A stretch of DNA of 64,000 nucleotides from Dulcicalothrix desertica PCC 7102 (GCF_003991905.1 NZ_RSCL01000003.1:27082-91081), one strand, 5' to 3'. Positions 17,910 through 27,213 are shown, numbered from the stretch's first letter. Numbers and translations: made by a program. The notes: generated by a model from the letters alone, not told the origin.

Positions 17910-18338
17910 TTACTCTATGCTCTCTAGACCTTGTTTCTGGTAAGTCTGAAAAAGCCAGAAGATAAACGCCATTGCAAAAATAAAATCACCCAACCCTGCG
18001 AATAAGCAGATTGATGGCAAATAACCAGTTGAACAAAATACGACAAAAAGAATTGTAAGTGCAAGCTTGCAAGATGCTGCTACAGCAATGAATAGACGCT
18101 CAGGTTTAGGTTTGAGTGCAAGCCAAGCATAACCAACTCCGAAGAGAAAAATCCAGGAAGCAATTACCCATAGGCCAAAAGGCGATGCATCTTGGGGGAG
18201 TTTAACTGTGTCACCAACCCTATAGTAAACCGGAGGAGCAAAGCTGATAGCTCCAAACAAATTAAAAATTGCTGCTGCCATCAAACAATATCGGAACCAT
18301 GTTGATATTGATTGCTCAGGTAGAGGAAATTTTGGCAT
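17910..18338 (-). CDS. Four-helix integral membrane protein, unknown function
   Basis: 142 residues from ATG 18338 (MPKFPLPEQSISTWFRY); a TTG at 18377 would add 13 residues. Four hydrophobic segments are visible at about 14-35, 58-75, 86-105 and 112-132. A short extracytoplasmic loop PPVYYRVGDTVKLPQDAS lies between the first and second. Small cyanobacterial and proteobacterial membrane proteins of this pattern are annotated only as hypothetical. The gene stands alone, with spacer on both sides (17689-17909 contains nothing recognisable). Confidence 0.65.
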   Translation of the reverse strand: MPKFPLPEQSISTWFRYCLMAAAIFNLFGAISFAPPVYYRVGDTVKLPQDASPFGLWVIASWIFLFGVGYAWLALKPKPERLFIAVAASCKLALTILFVVFCSTGYLPSICLFAGLGDFIFAMAFIFWLFQTYQKQGLESIE

Positions 18339-18382
18339 AATTATAGATTTTAATAAACTACTCAACTGCGTTATCAAAAACT

Positions 18383-18429
18383 TTGTCCAGCTTCAGCAGT
18401 AAAATTACCACCATCATCGACTGGCGCCA
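18383..18429 (-). pseudogene. 47-bp fragment of ileS in a spacer
   Basis: 44 of 47 bases match the ileS coding segment at 21259-21305, same orientation. Read on the minus strand it encodes the ileS motif APVDDGGNFTAEAGQ. It is too short to be functional and sits between a membrane protein gene and the PrlF/YhaV module. The rest of 18430-18620 holds two more GGCGCC sites and no gene. Confidence 0.7.
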
Positions 18430-18620
18430 GCTATTGTCTACAAACCCTACACTCATAAACCGCAGCCCAATACAGCATAACCCATACACATAGAGCCTTT
18501 CAGGTTTACACAGGTCTACACTGGCGCCTACACTGGCAAAAAACTAGATGTTGTGCAATCCGTGTTGGCGCCGTCTCAAAATGTTATAACAAATATTATA
18601 ACGTAATAGTAATATTGGGT

Positions 18621-18953
18621 ATGACAAGTAAAAATTACCGAGTAACTCATGCAAAAGTTGGCAATCAACATGGATTCCGCTTACCGAGCGCTTTTTTCAA
18701 AGACTTTCCGCATTTAGCAAAGGCATCTGGTTATTTAGAGGTTGTATCAAAAAACACTTTATTAATTCGTTTGGATACAGAAGATGTAGAATCAGACGAA
18801 GAAGAAAGTTTGATGATGAGCCTATTTCTCGATTTCTTGATGAAAGATATAATTGAAAATCCATCAAAGCTAGTTCCCTACACTCAAGAAATGAGTGACT
18901 ACATGGATGATTTATTAGCTGATGTAACAATTGATGAAGATGAAGATGAATGA
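18621..18953 (+). CDS. prlF: AbrB/PrlF-type antitoxin
   Basis: 110 residues from ATG 18621; the TTG at 18615 is less likely. The N-terminus KVGNQHGFRLPSAFFKDFP fits the swapped-hairpin AbrB fold, with NQHGFRLP resembling the DNA-binding loop. The C-terminal half is very acidic (EDVESDEEESL and DEDEDE), typical of an antitoxin tail that neutralises a basic toxin. The stop codon overlaps the start of a YhaV-like toxin by four bases (ATGA). Identification as PrlF rests mainly on this partner. Confidence 0.75.
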   Translation: MTSKNYRVTHAKVGNQHGFRLPSAFFKDFPHLAKASGYLEVVSKNTLLIRLDTEDVESDEEESLMMSLFLDFLMKDIIENPSKLVPYTQEMSDYMDDLLADVTIDEDEDE

Positions 18954-19399
18954 GTTCGACTAATTTTAACGGCTGGAAAATATTCTTTCATCCATTGTTT
19001 AATGAGCAATGGCAAGCTTTGTCAATTCGTGTACTTGAATTAAAAGGCAAGTTATCAAAAGAAGAATTTATTACACATCCGGATGTCAAGCGGTTAAAAG
19101 CATTGGACATCGGTATAAAGAATAAAATACCTCAAGACCCCTTAGCTTCACATTTTGCTTTACAAAAGCCATTACAAAAATATAGCCGTCTCAAGAAAAT
19201 GGGATTGGCATCACGTTACCGTTTATTTTTTAGAGTATTTGATGAACAAAAAACTATAATAATCCTCTGGTTGGGATTTCCTCGTAAAGAAGGGGATAAA
19301 AATGATTGTTATGAAGTTTTTGCTAAAAAAGTGAAGAATGGCAATTTCCCTGAAAATTTAGATAAATTACTAGCCGAATGCAAAGTAGAACGTGATTAG
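18950..19399 (+). CDS. yhaV: YhaV-family ribonuclease toxin
   Basis: 149 residues. The RelE-like YhaV family pattern is visible: NGWKIFFHPLFNEQWQAL at the start, KRLKALDIGIKNKIPQDP in the middle, ASRYRLFFRVFDEQKTIIILWLGF, then CYEVFAKKVKNGNFPENL at the end. YhaV toxins cleave translated mRNA and pair with PrlF. ATG 18950 overlaps the antitoxin stop, so the genes are translationally coupled. The module lies between a stray ileS fragment and the 3' end of ileS itself. Confidence 0.88.
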   Translation: MSSTNFNGWKIFFHPLFNEQWQALSIRVLELKGKLSKEEFITHPDVKRLKALDIGIKNKIPQDPLASHFALQKPLQKYSRLKKMGLASRYRLFFRVFDEQKTIIILWLGFPRKEGDKNDCYEVFAKKVKNGNFPENLDKLLAECKVERD

Positions 19400-19415
19400 C
19401 CTGCGTAGGCAGGCT
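19397..19415 (+). terminator. Hairpin after yhaV
   Basis: AGCCTGC-GTAG-GCAGGCT followed by TTTG begins at the yhaV stop codon. It is a compact 7-bp GC-rich stem. Direction is uncertain because the T-run is short. Confidence 0.55.
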
Positions 19416-19463
19416 TTGTTCGTATAGCCTCACCCTTATAGGGTGTAGGCGCTCAATATGAAA

Positions 19464-19491
19464 GGGCGGGCAAGGATGCCCACCCCACAAG
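19464..19491. repeat. Stem-loop repeat (GGGCAaggaTGCCC family)
   Basis: A copy of the CTTGTGG/GGGCA-TGCCC dispersed stem-loop in reverse orientation, ending CCACCCCACAAG. Located between convergent yhaV and ileS. Other copies are listed at 12635, 22606, 33101, 40625, 46071, 55343, 58731 and 60385. Confidence 0.65.
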
Positions 19492-19521
19492 ATGTTTTAT
19501 GTAATTTTTGGGAGTGTTTTG

Positions 19522-22389
19522 TTAAAAGTCTCCAGCTAATGCGCTAACGCAGCGTTCACATAATAATGGGTCTTCTTTTGACTCTCCAACGTGGGTTGAA
19601 TAGTTCCAGCAACGGTCACATTTTTCCCCTTCTGCATCAACTACTCCAATACCCCAATTTTCAGATATTGAGTTATATTTCAACCCTTCAAGTTGTTGTG
19701 CTGAATCTAATACTGTTGCTTGCGAGGTGATAAACAAATATCTTAATTCATCGATACCATTTGTATCTATTTCCAGTGCTTTTACTGCTGAACGTAGTTG
19801 TTCATCTGCTACGTACAGTAACACTTTAGCTTCTAATGAAGAACCGATTTGTTTATCAACGCGCGCTTGTTCCAGCACTTTATTTACATCATTGCGGATA
19901 TCACGCATTTTTTCCCAGAATGTTGCTAGTTCGGGATTTTCCCATTTACTATCTAATTTCACCCAACCAGCTTCAAATACTGATTTGTATGGTGTTTTGT
20001 AAGGAAGAAATTGCCAGATATCTTCGGCAAGGTGACATAATACAGGTGCTATGGCGCGCGTCAGGTTATCTAATGCATAGTACAACACTGTTTGACAGCT
20101 ACGGCGCCTAAAGCCATCGGGTGTACTGATATATAGTCTATCTTTGGCGATGTCTATATAAAAGCTAGATAAATCAACAACGCAGAAGTTTTGCACTGTT
20201 TGGAAGAAACGGAAGAACTGGAAGGTATCAAATGCATCGGTTACTTCTTTGAATACTTCCGTCATCCGGTGCAGCATGTAACGGTCAACTGCGGGTAGTT
20301 TATCTAGGGAAACTAAATGTTTCTCTGGGTCAAAGTCATGTAAGTTACCTAATAATACCCGTGCAGTGTTACGGATTTTTCCGCGTATATCTCCCAATTG
20401 CTTGATGATATTTTTACCGATACGCTGGTCAGAAGTGTAATCAACCGATGATGCCCATAATCTTAAAACATCGGCGCCATAGGGTGGTTCTTCTTTCTGA
20501 TTTTTACCACCTTCGATTACAACGTTCGGGTCAAGCACGTTACCAAGCGATTTACTCATCTTGAAACCTTTTTCATCAAGAGTAAACCCGTGGGTCAACA
20601 CTATTTTATATGGCGCCTGGTCATGTACGGCAACGCTAGTTAACAAACTCGACTGGAACCATCCCCGGTGTTGGTCGGAACCTTCTAAATACATCTCTAC
20701 AGGATAATGTAACTCACCCCGCTGTTCGGCAACTGCTGCCCACGATGAACCAGAGTCAAACCATACGTCCATCGTATCGGTTCCTTTACGGTACTGGCGC
20801 CCGTTGTTGCGGTATTTTTCTGGTAATAATTCTTCTACCGACATTTCCCACCAAACATCTGAACCTTTTTCTGCGATGATTTTTTGAACGTAGTTGATGG
20901 TTTCTTCGTTCAATAAAGGTTCGTTTGTTTCTTCATCGTAGAATACAGGTATAGGCACACCCCAATTGCGCTGACGTGATATACACCAGTCCGAACGGTC
21001 GGCTACCATTGGTGTGATTCTATTTTCACCTTGTGCAGGTATCCAGCGTACTTCAGAGATAGCTTTGAGTGCTTCGTCACGGAACCCTTCTACCGATGCA
21101 AACCATTGTTCAGTCGCGCGGAATATAGTGGGTTTTTTGGTTCTCCAGTCGTAAGGGTATTTATGTTGATATGGTTCTTCTTTTAATAAAGAACCTGCTT
21201 GTGTTAAAGCATCGATAACAGCTTGGTTGCCATCACCAAGTACATTCAAACCAGCAAATTGTCCAGCTTCAGCAGTAAAGTTACCACCATCATCAACAGG
21301 CGCCAAGATAGGTAAACCATAACGTTGCCCTACTATATAGTCCTCTTGACCATGACCAGGCGCCGTATGTACTAATCCTGTACCAGATTCTGTAGTGATA
21401 TAATCTCCCCCTATGATTACCGGACTCTCACGGTCATATAAAGGATGCTTGTAAGTAGAATGTTCTAATTCTTTGCCTTTAACAGTGGTTTTTACTGTTA
21501 ATTGTGTGCTGAGAGTCGTAGATAAACGTTCTACTAAATCATTTGCAACGATTATATATTTAAAATTGATACCTTCGAGTGGCGCCTCAACAACTGCATA
21601 ATCCAAATCTGGGTTTACAGCAACAGCCAAATTTGCAGGTATTGTCCAAGGTGTGGTCGTCCAGATAGCAACACCTAAATCAGGCAAATACTCACCTAGC
21701 TTATCTTTTACCGCATCCGATAAACTTGTCATTGGGAACGCAGCATACAAAGAGCGCGAAGTATGACCTTCTGGATATTCCAATTCAGCCTCAGCCAAAG
21801 CAGTCCTTGAACTGGGACTCCAGTTTACAGGCTTTAGTCCTCTATATATATACCCTTTCAAAACCATCTGCCCAAATACACTGATTTGTGCAGCTTCGTA
21901 TTCAGGCGCCATCGTTAAATACGGGTGTTCCCAATCACCCCAAACACCGTAGCGTTTAAAACCTTTACGCTGCTCATCAACAGCTTGTAATGCAAACTCT
22001 TTCGCCTTTTGGCGTAACTTTATAGGTGTTAATTCCTGACGTTCTGCTTGTTTCATATTTTGCAGAACCTTAAGCTCGATAGGCAACCCGTGGCAGTCCC
22101 AACCCGGTACATAACGAACTTTACGACCTTGTAAAAGCTGATAGCGATTTATGATATCTTTGAGAATTTTATTTAGAGCATGACCTACATGCAGCGAACC
22201 GTTTGCGTAGGGTGGTCCATCGTGCAGTATAAATAATTCGCCTGGGTTCTCTTCTGAGAGGCGCCCGTATATGTCGTTTTCTTCCCAAAACTTCTGTATT
22301 TCAGGCTCTCGCTTTACCGCATTCGCGCGCATGTCAAATTTCGTTTGCGGAAGATTTACTGTGTCTTTGTAACTTTTTGCTTCTGTCAC
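19522..22389 (-). CDS. ileS: Isoleucyl-tRNA synthetase
   Basis: 955 residues, full length for the bacterial enzyme. It charges tRNA-Ile with isoleucine and edits valine. The class I signature appears as HVGH at 67-70 and KMSKS in GFKMSKSLGN. The CP1 editing domain contains TTTPWTIPANLAVAV, and the editing-pocket loop HTAPGHGQEDY is present. A C-terminal zinc-binding segment has CxxC pairs (CDRCWNY ... CERC). It appears as a single gene, probably transcribed from the region 22390-22500. An essential core gene. Confidence 0.98.
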   Translation of the reverse strand: MTEAKSYKDTVNLPQTKFDMRANAVKREPEIQKFWEENDIYGRLSEENPGELFILHDGPPYANGSLHVGHALNKILKDIINRYQLLQGRKVRYVPGWDCHGLPIELKVLQNMKQAERQELTPIKLRQKAKEFALQAVDEQRKGFKRYGVWGDWEHPYLTMAPEYEAAQISVFGQMVLKGYIYRGLKPVNWSPSSRTALAEAELEYPEGHTSRSLYAAFPMTSLSDAVKDKLGEYLPDLGVAIWTTTPWTIPANLAVAVNPDLDYAVVEAPLEGINFKYIIVANDLVERLSTTLSTQLTVKTTVKGKELEHSTYKHPLYDRESPVIIGGDYITTESGTGLVHTAPGHGQEDYIVGQRYGLPILAPVDDGGNFTAEAGQFAGLNVLGDGNQAVIDALTQAGSLLKEEPYQHKYPYDWRTKKPTIFRATEQWFASVEGFRDEALKAISEVRWIPAQGENRITPMVADRSDWCISRQRNWGVPIPVFYDEETNEPLLNEETINYVQKIIAEKGSDVWWEMSVEELLPEKYRNNGRQYRKGTDTMDVWFDSGSSWAAVAEQRGELHYPVEMYLEGSDQHRGWFQSSLLTSVAVHDQAPYKIVLTHGFTLDEKGFKMSKSLGNVLDPNVVIEGGKNQKEEPPYGADVLRLWASSVDYTSDQRIGKNIIKQLGDIRGKIRNTARVLLGNLHDFDPEKHLVSLDKLPAVDRYMLHRMTEVFKEVTDAFDTFQFFRFFQTVQNFCVVDLSSFYIDIAKDRLYISTPDGFRRRSCQTVLYYALDNLTRAIAPVLCHLAEDIWQFLPYKTPYKSVFEAGWVKLDSKWENPELATFWEKMRDIRNDVNKVLEQARVDKQIGSSLEAKVLLYVADEQLRSAVKALEIDTNGIDELRYLFITSQATVLDSAQQLEGLKYNSISENWGIGVVDAEGEKCDRCWNYSTHVGESKEDPLLCERCVSALAGDF

Positions 22390-22797
22390 TGTACTAATTG
22401 TTTGGATTTATATAGGGTCAGATTTTCACTATTATCGTTGGAAATGTGGGGTGTGGGAGATATTGTAATCGGAATAATGTCCATATGTTTGTACCGCTAG
22501 ATTTTCAGCTATTGTAGCATAAGTGTAGCATATTGGCAACGGATGGAACGGATGTAACGGATAGGTTATTTGTTTTGGATTACGGCGCCTGATATAGTAG
22601 AACTTCTTGTGGAGCAGGCATCCCTGCCTGCCCCGTATAATTCATTTAAATAAAACCCCTATAGATTTTTTTCAATTGTATTTCAACCCACATCAGGTTG
22701 AAAACGCGATGCTAATAGCAAAAGTCCTCCATAAGAGGACTAAGGTAAAAAACAAAATTTTTGCATTTATGCCACTTAAAAGTTACTTATATATACT
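22390..22797. other. Spacer between ileS and the TAG-interrupted gene
   Basis: Holds the ileS promoter region (not resolved), a GGCAACGGATGGAACGGATG repeat (22533-22570), one GGCGCC, and a CTTGTGGAGCAGGCATCCCTGCCTGC stem-loop repeat (22606-22634). ORFs here run through the repeats and are not credible. Confidence 0.5.
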
Positions 22798-23664
22798 ATG
22801 CAGCCTAAAACAGAACAATTATTAGCAACTGTAGAAACCGTCATCAAAAATTTGACATCAGGTGGAAGCGGTATTGGAAGCGAAGGAGATCACCCTTTCC
22901 GTCCTCTAGTTTGGTCAATATCCGAGCAAGGAGAGTTTAGCTTTGTTAAACTATTAGAAGCTTCAGGATTGTTAACGGAGATAAACCAGCAAGAGCTAAT
23001 AGTAATTTGGAGAAATCGATTTATTCGTCCAGGTCGCTATTCTGAAGCTAGTATTAATAGAATGATTTCTCAAGCTCTACCACAGTATCAATCTCTAATT
23101 GAAATATTACAAACACAATTGGAAGAGTTGCGGTTCTTTAAAATCCAAACCTATAACGAAAAAAGCGGGAAAGCTGGTAGTGATGGATTTAGGGGTTATG
23201 ATTTGCTTGGATTAATAGTTGGGCAAACAACTACAGGTGACTAGGTAGCATTTACTCAAAAAGTTGAACTTCCTGACAGCAGCGGGTTTGGAGAACGTTT
23301 ACCCAGATATAATTATCCTCTTAACGAAGAATTATCAAGTTTATCGGGACAAATCAAACCTATTTTAGAAGACCCAGCATCACTTATTGTTTTTAAAGCT
23401 TCTCTTAGGCAGGATTGGGCAATAGAAGAAGTTTTAAGGTCTATTCAGTTTTTAGAGATTTACAGCTTTCAGGGATATTTTGATGTAGAGCAAGGGGCAG
23501 GCTATCCTTATCAATATGCAAATTTTGAAGAGTTTATAGCTACTTTTTTAAAAGATACACGAGTTTATGTATTAGGTAATGATGCTCTGTACAGGCTTTA
23601 TATTATTGGCAAGTGTTTGACCGGAGATTGGTTAGGAGCGTTAACACTAGCTGTTTGGACATAA
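22798..23664 (+). pseudogene. NuiA-like protein gene interrupted by an in-frame TAG
   Basis: 148 codons from ATG 22798 to TAG 23242-23244, then the same frame continues for 139 codons (VAFTQKVELPDSSGFG...) to TAA 23662-23664. The joined protein would be about 288 residues. The start segment SEGDHPFRPLVWSI and the final VYVLGNDALYRLYIIG followed by a G-x-L-x-G-like tail resemble the two ends of the nuclease A inhibitor (NuiA) family. This assignment is tentative. The part after the TAG is clean coding sequence, so a single nonsense change or readthrough is the simplest reading. Confidence 0.6.
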
Positions 23665-23942
23665 ATGTAATGAGATAGGTATTAGGTGAAGCACCAGATA
23701 ATAATTTTTAAACGCATATCAAAATTGGAACCCGAATTTAACAATGAAATAATAACCTATTTGAAACGAATGAGAGTTATGGGGAACTTGCGTCTTTTAA
23801 TTCTCAAATGTACGAATGCTACACTGTAAATATAATTGAAGTTTGGCGCCAACACTTTTATTGTCAGTTGAGGCGCCTCTGCTGAAAGTGTAAACTTAAG
23901 ACCAGATTGCTATAGTTACGCCAATACCCGTGCGTGTGCAAT
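23665..23942. other. Spacer with a short uncertain ORF remnant
   Basis: One frame (about 23767-23883) reads NESYGELASFNSQMYECYT and onward to a stop without a start codon. It may be a gene remnant, but I recognise nothing. Two GGCGCC sites are present. Confidence 0.25.
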
Positions 23943-24146
23943 TTACCTACTGCTCAGAGAACGTACTTGCTCTGCAAATAACGAAACTACTACTATAGTT
24001 TCTCCACTTAAAGTAACAAACTCAACCTCATAGCCTTTGCCACCTTGATGCACTAAAACGACTGTACCTATATCACCAGTTTCCAAACCGTAATCGGGTA
24101 TATCAGTTGTAAGAATTACTCTATCAAGTTCTGTAATCATTGTCAT
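23943..24146 (-). CDS. DUF4926-family small protein
   Basis: About 67 residues from ATG 24146 (or 65 from ATG 24140). The family core TDIPDYGLETGDIGTVVLVH then GYEVEFVTLSGE is clear; it resembles a small SH3-like barrel. The start overlaps the 3' end of the DUF6883 gene by roughly 20 bp, so the two are co-translated. DUF4926 and DUF6883 genes are often adjacent in cyanobacteria, and a toxin-antitoxin-like role has been suggested by such pairing; function is unproven. Confidence 0.8.
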   Translation of the reverse strand: MTMITELDRVILTTDIPDYGLETGDIGTVVLVHQGGKGYEVEFVTLSGETIVVVSLFAEQVRSLSSR

Positions 24147-24483
24147 TAACCTTGAGCGGATAAGCAGTAACAAACTTGGGAATATCTTCGCCTGTTCCAA
24201 TAAACCATACAGAACGCAGAAAAGGATTCCTACCATCTGGGGAAATAATAGTTCCCTCTACAACATATCTGGTTCCGAACGGCGAATCTTCTACCTTTGT
24301 AACATTATTGTCTGCAACATGGGTGACTAATGCTGCTGCGAGTGTTTCCCATTCTTCTAAGGAAAAACCAAATGCGGTAAAAAATTTTTCCTTACCGCTT
24401 CCGTCGGGATGGGTAGGTGACAACAAATACGCTGTGATTTTTCTCTCAGGTACGACTGCTTGATAATAATTTGGCAGCTTCAA
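24124..24483 (-). CDS. DUF6883-family protein
   Basis: 119 residues. Family-like features are the YLLSPTHPDGSGKEKFFTAF segment near the N-terminus and the closing WFIGTGEDIPKFVTAYPL. It is first in a two-gene unit with the DUF4926 protein, which overlaps its 3' end. No membrane segment or recognised catalytic motif. The partner arrangement is reminiscent of toxin-antitoxin modules, but that is inference. Confidence 0.8.
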   Translation of the reverse strand: MKLPNYYQAVVPERKITAYLLSPTHPDGSGKEKFFTAFGFSLEEWETLAAALVTHVADNNVTKVEDSPFGTRYVVEGTIISPDGRNPFLRSVWFIGTGEDIPKFVTAYPLKVNDNDYRT

Positions 24484-24632
24484 GTAAATCTCCTAAATAT
24501 ACTCTTTATAAATAAAACTCTGTATATCTATAACTGCTTTAGCATTATTTAAAATACTGAGGTCAGCCAGAGGCTTAACAACTATTAACCTTATAAATTC
24601 TAATTTAGTTATTCAAACACTGCTCAAATAAA

Positions 24633-24833
24633 CTAATGTGTAGGAATATAATATTTTACAAAACGTGGATTATCCATTTTTGGGAAAGCATCTAATATTT
24701 TTAAGCCAACAATATTCCCATTTATGTCATAATCAAATACAACACCTTGTTTTTCTTCGTCACTTTCCTCTATTGGCGCCTCACTAAACACGATTCTCAA
24801 AACATTGACTTCTGGCTCGTAGGTAATTTTCAT
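24633..24833 (-). CDS. DUF2283-family protein
   Basis: 66 residues from ATG 24833, chosen because GGAGG lies 5 bp upstream; the ATG at 24848 lies before that site. The family pattern is clear: MKITYEPEVNVLRIVFSEAP, then EESDEEKQGVVFDYDINGNI and VGLKILDAF. DUF2283 proteins are small beta-rich proteins often found beside DUF4258-type toxins; no such partner is visible here. Function unknown. Confidence 0.85.
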   Translation of the reverse strand: MKITYEPEVNVLRIVFSEAPIEESDEEKQGVVFDYDINGNIVGLKILDAFPKMDNPRFVKYYIPTH

Positions 24834-24936
24834 TCTTGCCTCCAGCATTTTTAAAGTTTACTAAAGTTATAAACATAATCAAATAACAGGGAAAAACTTT
24901 TTCCCCGTCCTCCATACAAGCGCTCAATTGTGAGTT

Positions 24937-25368
24937 TTAGTTGAGGTCTTGCTTGCTAAATCCACCAAATCCCCGTTTAGGCATTTTGCTAATAGGTAGT
25001 TCGGTAAAACGTGAATATTTAACCATACCAGTAGGGGGATGATCTGCCGATACTGCAATTAGACCAACTCTTACATCTTCAAAATAAATAAAACCGCCAA
25101 TACGTCCTCCTGCTTGGAACGGCCCATGAAAAAATTTATGCTCTGGAATGTAGATTGTGAGGTCGTGATTAATCTTTACTTTCTTGCCAAACATTTCCTC
25201 ACTAGTCTGCCGAACAACACTATCTAAGTGTTTATTATACGCACGTTTGCCAATTTCGATGAATTCTGGATGGTCTGCAAAATTATCCATGTAAAACAAC
25301 CAGATTTTAGAAAAGTCTGTTTCCGATGTCAGTTTTTGCTTGAGTTCCTGCAATAGGTCAAGTTTCAT
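24937..25368 (-). CDS. Hypothetical protein, 143 residues
   Basis: An acidic/helical N-terminus (KLDLLQELKQKLTSETDFSK) is followed by a beta-rich C-terminal half with FFHGPFQAGGRIGGFIYFED and a Gly/Phe-rich end GFGGFSKQ. No membrane segment, signal peptide or recognised motif. It reads in the same direction as the DUF2283 and DUF6883 genes but with about 90-bp gaps. Confidence 0.6.
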   Translation of the reverse strand: MKLDLLQELKQKLTSETDFSKIWLFYMDNFADHPEFIEIGKRAYNKHLDSVVRQTSEEMFGKKVKINHDLTIYIPEHKFFHGPFQAGGRIGGFIYFEDVRVGLIAVSADHPPTGMVKYSRFTELPISKMPKRGFGGFSKQDLN

Positions 25369-25815
25369 AGTTTAGATGATTATACTGATAAGATAGAAGT
25401 GATCTGATAACACGGTTCTGAAGTAATACAAATCTAACACAGCAGGCGCCAGTCTAGGTCAAGCAGAAGAGTAGAATTTTATATAAAGATTCAACAATGA
25501 TTTTTAAAATCAAATTAGTTTTTCAAGCATAAACTAGTTACAATTAATACCAAGGATAGAATACTTTATAAACTGAAAAGTATAAGGCTAAAACTTTTTT
25601 GAAGATATTGCAAAATATTCTAAGTATGAAAATACACCAAAAAGATTAAGGGTAGGGGAGATACGATTCACTTGAGTTTAAAAAATTTACAATAATAAGT
25701 TTTATAAACGGCGCCTTCACTCAAGCAACAGGATTGCTATAAGCTTAATAATAAATATTTTTACGCTTATAATAACTCTAATCCTTAAATTTTGCATGGT
25801 ACGATATTGTATAAG
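25369..25815. other. Non-coding spacer next to a truncated GTPase
   Basis: About 450 bp of AT-rich sequence with two GGCGCC sites (near 25445 and 25709). It may be the eroded 3' part of the GTPase gene, but no matching coding frame was seen. Confidence 0.3.
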
Positions 25816-26586
25816 TTAAGTGTTTGTATCCGCAACCTTCCGGTCGGTTAATTCTGCATCTCTTTGTACAGGAGCATCAATTCCTGGTAGATCAACTAAT
25901 ACGTTACCATCCTCTAACAATGTGTGATGACAATAATATGTAATGCGCTGAAGAACTGCGCTGTTACTACCTCGACGAGCGTATTTATGTGCTTCTTGTG
26001 GAGCAAGACCTAGGTCTTCCATTGCAAAAGTTTGATGTTGATGCTCATGAATATATTTGCGATTTTCTTTGAATCCATTTAGTAACTCTTGTAATCCATT
26101 TGCTTCTTCTGCCTTTTCAGTGCTTTTTGAACCTCCTTCCTCTTGTATAATTTGCTGACATTGTTGAGATAAATCTTCAATTTCTTTATCTTTATTAATA
26201 TCATATTTTTTCTTAATCTTAAGTGTTTTTGATTGGCATCTATCATTAACCTCTTCTTGAATTTCTTTTACACTTAGAAAAGTGAAATCGCATCGTTCTT
26301 CCTCTTGCGATTTGGCAAACTCAATGTAACATTCTAGACCAGTTGCATGACCAGTAGCGCTGTAGAGTAAATCGTTTCCTAACAAAGCATTTATCAGCAT
26401 TGACTTGCCAGCGCTGTATGTTCCTGCGAAGATAATTTCAAATCTAGGATCAACTACCTTATCACGAGATGTTTTGATTTTACGTATATCATGCTTTCCT
26501 TTAAGAAAAGGCTCTTTGTCTACTAAGCGCAGTAGAGAGTTTATGTGTATTTCTATACTTTTAGATTCAGATGTAATTTGCTTCAT
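25816..26586 (-). pseudogene. Truncated dynamin-like GTPase (N-terminal part only)
   Basis: 256 residues. The P-loop FAGTYSAGKSMLINALLG gives GxxxxGKS at 55-62, and the G3 motif DLPG follows at about residue 237 (VLVDLPGIDAP). The insert between them is rich in K/E/Q. The frame stops 20 residues after G3 (RKVADTNT), before G4 and the whole stalk. Bacterial dynamin-like proteins run to 500 residues or more, so this is a 3'-deleted gene. It cannot be a complete GTPase. Relatives often act in membrane remodelling or phage defence. Confidence 0.75.
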
Positions 26587-26781
26587 TGGTTTACAAGCCT
26601 ACTGCTTTAGGGTAGATAACAGGATAATTAAGCGTATGGACTAGTATTCTTTAGTACCAAAGCAATCAAATCCCTTAAGCTTAGGGTTCCCTGAAATAAG
26701 GCTGTTTAATACAGAGAAGGCAAAAATTTACTATATACGAACAATTTAATCAATATACATATACTGCGAAGTTACCAAGCG

Positions 26782-27213
26782 TTAATCTTCTGGAGGGTGC
26801 CATCCAGCAAGCACCCAATAACTACGAACTTCGAGCGCATCTGGGTCATTGCTCAAATGTAGGGCTATAACTGTTGCGCGACCAGTAGGTGTTTTACCCA
26901 CAATACGCAAACCATCTTGAGTCCAGTAAAAATGTTCAGACCAGACTTGGGTACGAGGATTAAACAACTCTACTGTTTCACCTGTGTCGGGATCAGTTGC
27001 TGTGGTTTTATCACTTTTGTAGCCATTACAAAGTGGGCAAGCTAGCCACAAATTTATTTCCTCACTGCTGCCACCCTTAGAAACAGGTTTTATATGGTCA
27101 ATTTCCAAACGAGCCATAACCAAATGCTGAGGGCTTAAGCAGTAACCACAGCGGTTTTTGGCAGTGCTGCGAACACGACGTTCTACTTCGACTGGAATAT
27201 AAGGGCGAGCCAT
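26782..27213 (-). CDS. HNH endonuclease
   Basis: 143 residues. The treble-clef zinc site uses C22/C25 (CGYC) and C59/C62 (CPLC). The HNH core has the D39-H40 pair (LEIDHIKPVSKGGSS), N54 (INLWLACP) and N63 in the final helix (CNGYKSDK). Such small HNH proteins are common in cyanobacteria in pairs with a small upstream gene, here 27217-27579, with 3 bp between them. A truncated copy of its last 42 codons exists at 32340-32467 on the other side of the Zorya cluster. DNA nicking or cleavage is expected from the family; its biological role is unknown. Confidence 0.88.
   Translation of the reverse strand: MARPYIPVEVERRVRSTAKNRCGYCLSPQHLVMARLEIDHIKPVSKGGSSEEINLWLACPLCNGYKSDKTTATDPDTGETVELFNPRTQVWSEHFYWTQDGLRIVGKTPTGRATVIALHLSNDPDALEVRSYWVLAGWHPPED

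Noticed and set aside
22607..22825. An ORF starting inside a stem-loop repeat
   Set aside because: Its N-terminus is translated repeat, and it overlaps the start of the better 22798 gene.
16777..23664. General amber (TAG) recoding in this organism
   Set aside because: NDH-2 and the 12973 gene end in TAG with no sensible continuation, so TAG is a normal stop. The two interrupted genes are better explained locally.
26782..27213. The HNH protein as ZorE of a type II Zorya
   Set aside because: It is a small stand-alone HNH in its own operon outside the zor genes, and an EH-signature ZorC is already present, which is a type I component.
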